The notes under the pieces were generated by a model. The model saw only the letters and a program-made list of their open reading frames with translations. It was not told the DNA's origin and searched no databases. The position numbers were made by a program, and so were the translations under genes. A stretch of 6,619 nucleotides of DNA, from assembly GCA_027325475.1 (NCBI GenBank), contig DAIEFO010000127.1, positions 1 to 6,619 of the forward strand, given 5' to 3'. This document shows, in pieces, positions 1-5,189 of the stretch. The stretch's first letter is position 1. Each line of letters opens with the position of its first letter. The stretch comes from Desulfobacteraceae bacterium. Its GTDB lineage: Bacteria; Desulfobacterota; Desulfobacteria; Desulfobacterales; Desulfatirhabdiaceae.

Positions 1-47
1 AAAATATCACCATCAAACGTTTTGTGAGATTCCAGGTAGGGGAGTGA
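1..47 (+). CDS. tsf: Elongation factor Ts, C-terminal end (partial)
   Basis: Reading from base 3 gives the 14-residue tail NITIKRFVRFQVGE followed by TGA at 45-47. EF-Ts proteins end in a similar segment (E. coli has a ...GFIRFEVGEG... stretch near its C-terminus), and tsf is the usual gene directly upstream of pyrH, so both sequence and position support the call. EF-Ts is the cytoplasmic guanine-nucleotide exchange factor that regenerates EF-Tu-GTP during translation elongation. The rest of the gene lies left of the window. The tail stops right after the VGE motif, whereas the E. coli protein runs on for some tens of residues. The final Gly-Glu codons (GGGGAG) also form the Shine-Dalgarno sequence of pyrH, and only 4 nt separate the stop from the pyrH start. 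Confidence 0.85.
   Translation, partial: NITIKRFVRFQVGE
36..44 (+). promoter_or_regulatory. Shine-Dalgarno of pyrH, inside the end of tsf
   Basis: The purine-rich stretch GTAGGGGAG ends 7 nt before the TTG at 52. No ATG or GTG in the pyrH frame lies nearby, so this site supports TTG as the pyrH start. Because the site is made of the last codons of tsf, ribosomes ending tsf translation would be placed at the pyrH start, which suggests translational coupling. Confidence 0.7.
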
Positions 48-51
48 TTCC

Positions 52-768
52 TTGAAACAACCGCTCTACAAACGCGTCCTTCTTAAATTAAGTGGCGAGG
101 CCCTGATGGGCAATCAGGGGTTTGGCATTGATCCGGACATGATTAAATACGTGGCGGATGAAATCCGCTCTGTCATGGATATTGGTGTTCAAACGGCCAT
201 TGTGGTTGGCGGCGGTAATATCTTCAGGGGTATTGCCGCCAGTTCATTCGGTATGGACAGAACCTCCGCAGACCATATGGGCATGCTGGCCACCGTTATC
301 AACAGCATCGCGCTTTCAGACGCTTTAGAGCGTAAAGGCGTTCAGACACGTGTTCAGACCGCTATTTCCATGCATGAGGTTGCTGAGCCGTTTATTGTGC
401 GTCGAGCGGTCCGTCATTTAGAAAAGGGCAGGGTTGTTATTTTTGCAGCCGGTACGGGCAGCCCCTATTTTACCACAGATACCGCTGCAGCGTTGCGGGC
501 GCAGGAAATTCATGCCGAAATTTTGCTGAAAGCTACCAAAGTGGATGGCATTTATGACGCCGATCCGGTCAAAAACAGCCAGGCGCAGTTTATCAAAACC
601 ATCAGTTATATGGAAGTGCTCGAACGCCAGTTGAAGGTGATGGATATGACGGCCATATCTCTGGCGATGGACAACCAGCTTCCACTGGCAATCTTCAATC
701 TTCATCACCCGGGAAATATCCGCAAAGTAGTCTGCGGAGAAGATGTGGGCACCCGGATCAGCAACTGA
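52..768 (+). CDS. pyrH: UMP kinase
   Basis: PyrH phosphorylates UMP to UDP with ATP in the cytoplasm, feeding UTP and CTP synthesis. It belongs to the amino-acid-kinase fold and is unrelated to eukaryotic UMP/CMP kinases. The 238 residues match the usual family length. Visible motifs in order are KLSGEAL (12-18, phosphate binding), VVGGGNIFRG (51-60), TSADHMGMLATVINS (71-85), FAAGTGSPYFTTDTAAALRA (131-150, UMP and phosphate contacts), KATKVDGIYDADP (160-172, nucleotide site) and the C-terminal MDMTAISLAMDNQLPLAIFN (197-216). The start is TTG at 52, chosen because a good Shine-Dalgarno precedes it and the protein then begins just ahead of the first beta strand (YKRVLLKLSG), as in other PyrH proteins. 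It sits 4 nt after tsf and 24 nt before frr. The family is known for allosteric control by GTP and UTP; nothing here tests that. Confidence 0.97.
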   Translation: MKQPLYKRVLLKLSGEALMGNQGFGIDPDMIKYVADEIRSVMDIGVQTAIVVGGGNIFRGIAASSFGMDRTSADHMGMLATVINSIALSDALERKGVQTRVQTAISMHEVAEPFIVRRAVRHLEKGRVVIFAAGTGSPYFTTDTAAALRAQEIHAEILLKATKVDGIYDADPVKNSQAQFIKTISYMEVLERQLKVMDMTAISLAMDNQLPLAIFNLHHPGNIRKVVCGEDVGTRISN

Positions 769-792
769 ACCATCAGCGTAAAAGGTGTTTCC

Positions 793-1350
793 ATGATTGA
801 ATCTATTCTTCAGGATACTAAAGACGCCATGGACAAATCTCTGGCGGCTTTGAAAAATGAGTTCAAGCGAGTGCGTACGGGGCGTGCTTCCCTTTCGATT
901 TTGGACGGAATCCGGGTGGACTATTACGGAACGCTCACGCCGCTGTCTCAGATGGCGTCTCTGTCTGTTCCTGAAAGCAGGTTGATTTCCATTCAACCCT
1001 GGGATGTATCCGCCATTCGTGATATCGAGAAAGCGATTTTAAAATCCGATCTGGGGTTAACGCCATCTAACGACGGTAAGGTCATCCGGATATCTATCCC
1101 GCCGTTGACATCGGACCGCCGGAAAAGTCTGGTAAAAATCATCCACAAAATGAGCGAGGAACACAAAGTCGCTATCCGCAATATCCGCAGAGATTCCAAT
1201 GAGCTCGTTAAAAATCTCAAAAAAGACGGTGAGGTTTCGGAAGACGATATTTTTAAGGCTCAGGATAAAATTCAGAAAATAACGGATGATTATATCAAGA
1301 AGGCGGATGCTATCTACAGCGAAAAAGAGAAAGAAATCCTTGAATTCTGA
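793..1350 (+). CDS. frr: Ribosome recycling factor
   Basis: RRF works with EF-G to split the post-termination ribosome and free the mRNA and tRNA. The 185 residues are the standard length. The protein shows the two-domain pattern: a helical N-terminal part with the conserved RVRTGRAS (26-33), the beta domain with YGTLTPLSQMASLSVPE (45-61) and IPPLTSDRRKSLVK (102-115), then the long helix VAIRNIRRDSNE (126-137) and a charged C-terminal helix ending KEKEILEF. The ATG at 793 is preceded by AAAGGTG (781-787) at 5 nt spacing. The 24-nt gap after pyrH contains only this ribosome binding site. The 3' end overlaps the probable uppS start, so frr termination and uppS initiation are likely coupled. Confidence 0.97.
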   Translation: MIESILQDTKDAMDKSLAALKNEFKRVRTGRASLSILDGIRVDYYGTLTPLSQMASLSVPESRLISIQPWDVSAIRDIEKAILKSDLGLTPSNDGKVIRISIPPLTSDRRKSLVKIIHKMSEEHKVAIRNIRRDSNELVKNLKKDGEVSEDDIFKAQDKIQKITDDYIKKADAIYSEKEKEILEF

Positions 1351-2095
1351 GTTATCAGCAGCAAATGTTTCTGTCCGGGAGGTACAACTGGATCCCGCCC
1401 GGCTTCCAGCGCATGTCGCAATTATCATGGACGGCAACGGGCGATGGGCCAGACAGCGATTGCTGAACCGGGTACTGGGGCATGAAAAAGGCGCTGACAC
1501 GGTCAGAGCCATTGTCACCGCCAGTCGGGAAATCGGTATTTCCACACTGACCCTGTACGCATTTTCCACGGAAAACTGGCAGCGTTCCGCTTTGGAAGTG
1601 TCCGCACTCATGTCACTTCTCAAAAAATTTCTGGAATCGGAAAAACCGGTCATGATGGCCAATGACATTCGTTTAAACGCCATCGGCCAGATCGAACGTC
1701 TTCCCGATGATGTTCAGAATGTGCTGCGAGCTGTCATGCAGGCAACCGCCCAAAATCACGGAATGCGCCTCAACCTGGCATTGAGCTATGGCGGACGGGC
1801 GGAAATCGTCCGGATGGCCCGGATGGTTGCGGAAAAAGCCGTTTCTGGCGTTTTGAGCCCCTCATCCATCACGGAAAATACGATCGCCGATTGTCTGTAC
1901 ACCCATGATATCCCGGATCCTGACCTGCTGATTCGTACCAGCGGTGAAATGCGCATCAGTAACTTCCTGCTCTGGCAGATTGCATATTCCGAACTTTATT
2001 TTACCAGCACCCTGTGGCCCGATTTTTCAAAAGAGGAATATATAAATATTCTTAAGGCATATCAGCAGCGGGAACGCAGGTTCGGCACGGCATGA
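1340..2095 (+). CDS. uppS: Undecaprenyl diphosphate synthase (cis-prenyltransferase)
   Basis: UppS adds isopentenyl diphosphate units in cis to farnesyl diphosphate, giving the C55 carrier precursor for peptidoglycan and other envelope glycans. With the TTG start at 1340 it has 251 residues, close to E. coli (253). Motifs are HVAIIMDGNGRWA (25-37, with the catalytic-site Asp31), FSTENW (75-80), LALSYGGRAEI (146-156), DPDLLIRTSGEMRISNFLLWQ (193-213) and LWPDF (225-229), which together define the family. Most members have Asn where Ser stands in LSYGGR. The start is uncertain. The frame is open upstream, with ATG at 1286 and 1307 deep inside frr, TTG at 1340 (11 nt overlap with frr), and a CTG at 1388 behind a strong GGGAGG that would give a 235-residue protein beginning DPARLPAHV. 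I chose 1340 as the conventional codon nearest the conserved domain. The end overlaps cdsA by ATGA. Confidence 0.93.
   Translation: MNSELSAANVSVREVQLDPARLPAHVAIIMDGNGRWARQRLLNRVLGHEKGADTVRAIVTASREIGISTLTLYAFSTENWQRSALEVSALMSLLKKFLESEKPVMMANDIRLNAIGQIERLPDDVQNVLRAVMQATAQNHGMRLNLALSYGGRAEIVRMARMVAEKAVSGVLSPSSITENTIADCLYTHDIPDPDLLIRTSGEMRISNFLLWQIAYSELYFTSTLWPDFSKEEYINILKAYQQRERRFGTA
1377..1382 (+). promoter_or_regulatory. Candidate Shine-Dalgarno for an alternative uppS start
   Basis: GGGAGG lies 5 nt before an in-frame CTG at 1388-1390. It is the best Shine-Dalgarno match near the uppS 5' end; the TTG at 1340 has only a purine-rich GAGAAAG at 1327-1333. The spacing is good, but CTG is a rare start codon and the motif could simply encode Arg-Glu-Val. 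Confidence 0.35.
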
Positions 2096-2916
2096 TATTT
2101 TCCTCCCATGCCAAACGCTGGATAACGGGGCTGTCACTGCTCCCGCTGTTGATATTCTGGCTGGGCTGGGGAAATCCACTGATGTTTGCGCTGCTCGTGG
2201 CGCTGGCGTGTATGGCGGCCATGTGGGAATATTTTCGTATGACGCTGGGCGCTGGTACGGCACTCTCCCATATGCCTCTGACGGTTGTCGGTTTCATTGC
2301 CGGGCTTGCCGTACTCTGTACCGCGTATGTCAATGAACCCTGGCTCTATGTTTTTATTCTGGCGCTCAATATGATGGCGGCCGGGTTCTGGGTCCTGCTT
2401 CGGTATCCATCCGGAGCGTCGGCTGTGCAGTCCGCATCCTTTCAGGTTCAGGGAGTGATCTACATCCCGGTGTTGCTCTCCTCTCTGATATATGTCCGCA
2501 GTTCCGAAGACGGCCGCCTCTGGATATTTTTTACTCTGGTGATTGTCTTTGCCGGGGATATCGGCGCATATTATGCCGGTTCGTATTTGGGGCATCATAA
2601 ACTCTGTCCGGCGGTCAGCCCCAATAAAACCGTCGAAGGTTCTGCAGGCGGCCTTCTGGCCAATGTGCTGGCAGGAGGAATCATGAAAGCGCTGTTGTTG
2701 CCTTCACTTCCATGGGCGCCTTGTATTGCGATGTTTTTGTGCATTGGTGCGGCCGGACAAATCGGCGATCTGTTTGAGTCCGCCCTGAAACGATCGGTTC
2801 AGGTCAAGGACTCCGGCAATTTGCTTCCGGGGCATGGTGGAATGCTCGACCGGATTGACGCATTGTTGTTTGCATCGCCGATTGCGCTTATTTTTAAAAA
2901 ATACATCCTGGGTTGA
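2092..2916 (+). CDS. cdsA: Phosphatidate cytidylyltransferase (CDP-diglyceride synthase)
   Basis: CdsA is a polytopic inner-membrane enzyme that converts phosphatidic acid and CTP to CDP-diacylglycerol, the branch point for bacterial phospholipids. The 274 residues are typical. The C-terminal family signature is complete at 230-256: S-A-L-K-R, four residues, then KDSG, LLPGHGG, M, LDRID. It is preceded by GDIGAY (155-160), SPNKTVEG (176-183) and GDLFES (225-230), which carry the metal- and substrate-binding acidic residues. I see about eight hydrophobic segments, for example around 13-30, 31-48, 63-80, 84-103, 118-136, 143-163, 185-205 and 210-225. The N-terminus has the usual KRWITG basic patch. 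The ATG at 2092 lies inside the uppS stop (ATGA), a classic coupling arrangement, so the gene probably depends on uppS translation. Confidence 0.96.
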   Translation: MIFSSHAKRWITGLSLLPLLIFWLGWGNPLMFALLVALACMAAMWEYFRMTLGAGTALSHMPLTVVGFIAGLAVLCTAYVNEPWLYVFILALNMMAAGFWVLLRYPSGASAVQSASFQVQGVIYIPVLLSSLIYVRSSEDGRLWIFFTLVIVFAGDIGAYYAGSYLGHHKLCPAVSPNKTVEGSAGGLLANVLAGGIMKALLLPSLPWAPCIAMFLCIGAAGQIGDLFESALKRSVQVKDSGNLLPGHGGMLDRIDALLFASPIALIFKKYILG

Positions 2917-2939
2917 TACCCTCAAAATAAATCCTGGTT
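2917..2939 (+). other. cdsA-dxr gap without a recognisable ribosome binding site
   Basis: This 23-nt gap is AT-rich and holds no AGGA- or GGAG-like sequence before the dxr ATG. A 4-bp hairpin (GGGT/ACCC, 2910-2921, loop TGAT) spans the cdsA stop but has no T-run behind it, so it is not a terminator. ATCCTGGGTT at 2905-2914 is nearly repeated as ATCCTGGTT at 2931-2939. I cannot assign a function. Confidence 0.4.
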
Positions 2940-4109
2940 ATGACAACATCTCTTTCCATTCTGGGATCGACCGGTTCTATCGGGCGAAATACCCTTCATA
3001 TCGTTGAACAATTTCCGGAACGGTTCAAGGTCAGGGCGATCGCAGCCAGATCCAACATTGCAGGGCTTGCCGACCAGATCCGGCGGTTTTCACCGGATAT
3101 CGCCGTTATTTTTGATGCATCCAGGGCGATGGCGCTCAGGGAACGGCTGCCGTCCGGAACCCAAACCGAAATTCTGTCCGGTCCAGAAGGACTCGAAGCC
3201 GCCGCTACATTGGAAGAGGTTCATCTGGTCATCGGTGCCATGGTCGGCGCTGCCGGGTTGATGCCGGTTCTCAAAGCCATTGCCGCAGGCAAGGATATTG
3301 CGCTGGCCAATAAGGAAACCCTGGTGATGGCCGGTGATCTGGTGATGGCGCAGGCGGCTGAAAAAAATGTGCGAATACTTCCGATTGACAGCGAACACAG
3401 TGCTATTTTTCAATGCCTTCAGGGAAATAATCCTGGCGCGGTGCAGAAACTGATTCTGACCTGTTCCGGCGGGCCGTTTCGTCATAAGCCTCTAAATGAA
3501 TTTTCTCATATCCGGGTAGCGGATGCGCTTGCGCATCCCAACTGGGAAATGGGTAAAAAAATCACGATTGATTCCGCAACACTGATGAATAAAGGTTTGG
3601 AGGTTATCGAAGCCCGCCATTTATTTGGAGTTCCCAGAAACCGGATCGATGTTGTCATTCATCCTCAAAGTGTGATACATTCCATGGTGGCGTTTCAAGA
3701 TGGTTCCGTTATGGCGCAGCTCGGTATTCCGGATATGAAAACCGCCATTGCATATGCCCTGTCTTATCCGGAAAGACTCCCGCTTCATCAGCAGCTTCCG
3801 GATTTTCCCCGGATAGGTGCATTGACATTTGACACCCCGGATATCGAAAGATTTCCCTGTCTCCGGTTGGCCTGCGATGCCTGCGATGTCGGCGGCAGTC
3901 TTCCCGCGGTCATGAATGCCGCCAACGAAATTGCGGTTCAGGCGTTTCTGGATGAAAAAATTTTGTTTACCGATATTCCTGATATCATTCGTCATACGAT
4001 GGATCAGCATGCGGTGTTTCACACGGATGATCTGACGCAACTTCTCGAAGCAGACCATTGGGCGCGGCATACGGCAATCCGTCAGATGGATATCATTTCC
4101 CGAAAATAG
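2940..4109 (+). CDS. dxr: 1-deoxy-D-xylulose 5-phosphate reductoisomerase
   Basis: Dxr (IspC) rearranges and reduces DXP to 2-C-methyl-D-erythritol 4-phosphate with NADPH. This is the first committed step of the MEP isoprenoid pathway and the target of fosmidomycin. The 389 residues match the family. Motifs are LGSTGSIG (8-15, NADPH binding), ALANKETLVMAG (121-132), PIDSEHSAIFQ (148-158, with metal ligands Asp150 and Glu152), HPNWEMGKKITIDSATLMNK (199-218) with the third metal ligand Glu221 in GLEVIEA, HPQSVIHSMV (241-250), PDMKTAIAYALSYPER (264-279) and NAANEIAVQAFL (326-337). All the expected active-site residues are present, so the enzyme should be functional. The ATG at 2940 gives the normal N-terminus, and a TAA in frame at 2928-2930 excludes an earlier start. 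It lies 6 nt before rseP, the standard order. Its product pathway supplies the substrates of UppS encoded two genes upstream. Confidence 0.97.
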   Translation: MTTSLSILGSTGSIGRNTLHIVEQFPERFKVRAIAARSNIAGLADQIRRFSPDIAVIFDASRAMALRERLPSGTQTEILSGPEGLEAAATLEEVHLVIGAMVGAAGLMPVLKAIAAGKDIALANKETLVMAGDLVMAQAAEKNVRILPIDSEHSAIFQCLQGNNPGAVQKLILTCSGGPFRHKPLNEFSHIRVADALAHPNWEMGKKITIDSATLMNKGLEVIEARHLFGVPRNRIDVVIHPQSVIHSMVAFQDGSVMAQLGIPDMKTAIAYALSYPERLPLHQQLPDFPRIGALTFDTPDIERFPCLRLACDACDVGGSLPAVMNAANEIAVQAFLDEKILFTDIPDIIRHTMDQHAVFHTDDLTQLLEADHWARHTAIRQMDIISRK

Positions 4110-4115
4110 GTTATC

Positions 4116-5186
4116 ATGACTCAGAATATTTTTGCGTTTATCATTGTTCTCAGCGTCCTGATTCTGGTGCACGAACTGGGACATTTTCTGGTGGCCCGGC
4201 TTTTCGGCGTTGGTGTCGAGAAATTTTCGCTGGGATTTGGTCCCCGTATTGCCGGAAAAACAGTCGGCATCACCGATTACCGGCTTTCAGCCATCCCTCT
4301 GGGCGGATATGTCAAGATGATCGGTGATGAACCGGATTCCGAAATCCCTCCGGAAGATATTCACCTGGCCTTTAATCATAAACCGCTGTTCAAGCGCTTT
4401 CTCATTGTAGCCGCAGGTCCATTTTCAAATCTCTTGCTCGCGGTGGTGATCTTTCTGGGACTGTTTCTGGCAACCGGCATTCCGGTTATCAATCCTGTGA
4501 TCGGGAAAATTGATCCGGGATCTCCTGCCAGTCATGCAGGCATCCAGCCCAATGATCGAGTCATTACCATCAACGGGAAACCGGTTGACAGCTGGGAGGC
4601 CATGTCCAACATCATCACTTCCAGCGGAGGACGCGAACTGACCATTGCAATACAACGGGGCGTTCAGACTGTGGACATTCATGTCACGCCGTCGAAGCAA
4701 TCTGCCAAGAACCTGTTCGGAGAATCTGTTGACCGCTACATTATCGGGGTGATGTCTGCAGGGGAATCCCACATTCGGAAGCTCACCATTCCGGAGGCTT
4801 TTTCGGAAAGTCTGGTTCAGACATACCGGATTGCCGAGCTGACGGCGCTCAGCATTGTCAAGATGATCGAGGGGAGCATATCCACCAAGACACTGGGCGG
4901 TCCTATCATGATTGCGGAAATGGCCGGACAGCAGGCCAGAGAAGGTGCAGCCAGTTTCATTTTCTTTATCGCGCTGCTCAGCATTAATCTGGGGATTTTG
5001 AATTTTTTGCCCATTCCCGTTCTGGATGGCGGGCACTTGTTCTTTTTTCTCATCGAAGCCATTATCCGCCGGCCTTTGAGCGTACGGGCGCAGGAACTTG
5101 CCCAGCAGGCAGGCATTGCCGTTCTGGCGCTGCTGATGATTCTGGTGTTTTACAACGATATTCACCGGATTTTTTTCGCAGGATAA
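4116..5186 (+). CDS. rseP: Site-2 intramembrane zinc metalloprotease, RseP/RasP type
   Basis: Members of this S2P family (peptidase M50) cut single-pass proteins within the membrane. In E. coli RseP cleaves the anti-sigma factor RseA and leftover signal peptides. The 356 residues contain the zinc motif HELGH (19-23, catalytic Glu20) in the first membrane segment, a GFGPRI loop (41-45), PLGGYVKM (61-68), the GPFSNLLLAVVIF segment (101-113), one PDZ domain (about 126-192), and the C-terminal NFLPIPVLDGGH (296-307) whose Asp304 is the third metal-site residue. Hydrophobic ends at 4-18 and 331-347 complete about four membrane helices. It has only one PDZ domain, against two in the 450-residue E. 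coli protein; single-PDZ forms are common outside gammaproteobacteria. No rseA or sigma-E gene is in view, so its substrate is unknown. The Shine-Dalgarno is weak (TAGG at 4107-4110). Confidence 0.95.
   Translation: MTQNIFAFIIVLSVLILVHELGHFLVARLFGVGVEKFSLGFGPRIAGKTVGITDYRLSAIPLGGYVKMIGDEPDSEIPPEDIHLAFNHKPLFKRFLIVAAGPFSNLLLAVVIFLGLFLATGIPVINPVIGKIDPGSPASHAGIQPNDRVITINGKPVDSWEAMSNIITSSGGRELTIAIQRGVQTVDIHVTPSKQSAKNLFGESVDRYIIGVMSAGESHIRKLTIPEAFSESLVQTYRIAELTALSIVKMIEGSISTKTLGGPIMIAEMAGQQAREGAASFIFFIALLSINLGILNFLPIPVLDGGHLFFFLIEAIIRRPLSVRAQELAQQAGIAVLALLMILVFYNDIHRIFFAG
5180..5183 (+). promoter_or_regulatory. Shine-Dalgarno of the purine synthase gene, inside the end of rseP
   Basis: AGGA in the final Ala-Gly codons of rseP lies 6 nt before the ATG at 5190. 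It supports that start and, with the 3-nt gap between genes, suggests coupled translation of the two genes. Confidence 0.55.
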
Positions 5187-5189
5187 ACC

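Noticed and set aside
418..996. Minus-strand open frame of 192 codons opposite pyrH and frr
   Set aside because: It covers conserved catalytic segments of pyrH in antisense and has no family resemblance.
1057..1683. Minus-strand open frame of 208 codons opposite frr and uppS
   Set aside because: It straddles two well-supported genes on the other strand and shows no motif; a shadow of their codon usage.
2855..2905. Possible internal promoter for dxr (TTGACG at 2855-2860)
   Set aside because: At the usual 16-18 nt spacing there is no acceptable -10 hexamer (CCGATT region).
2910..2921. Hairpin GGGT-TGAT-ACCC as a terminator between cdsA and dxr
   Set aside because: The stem is only 4 bp and no T-run follows; downstream sequence is ATG-proximal and A-rich.
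4425..5165. Minus-strand open frame of 246 codons opposite rseP
   Set aside because: It is antisense to a fully conserved gene, rich in Gln, Asn, Arg and His as antisense frames often are, and has no recognisable domain.
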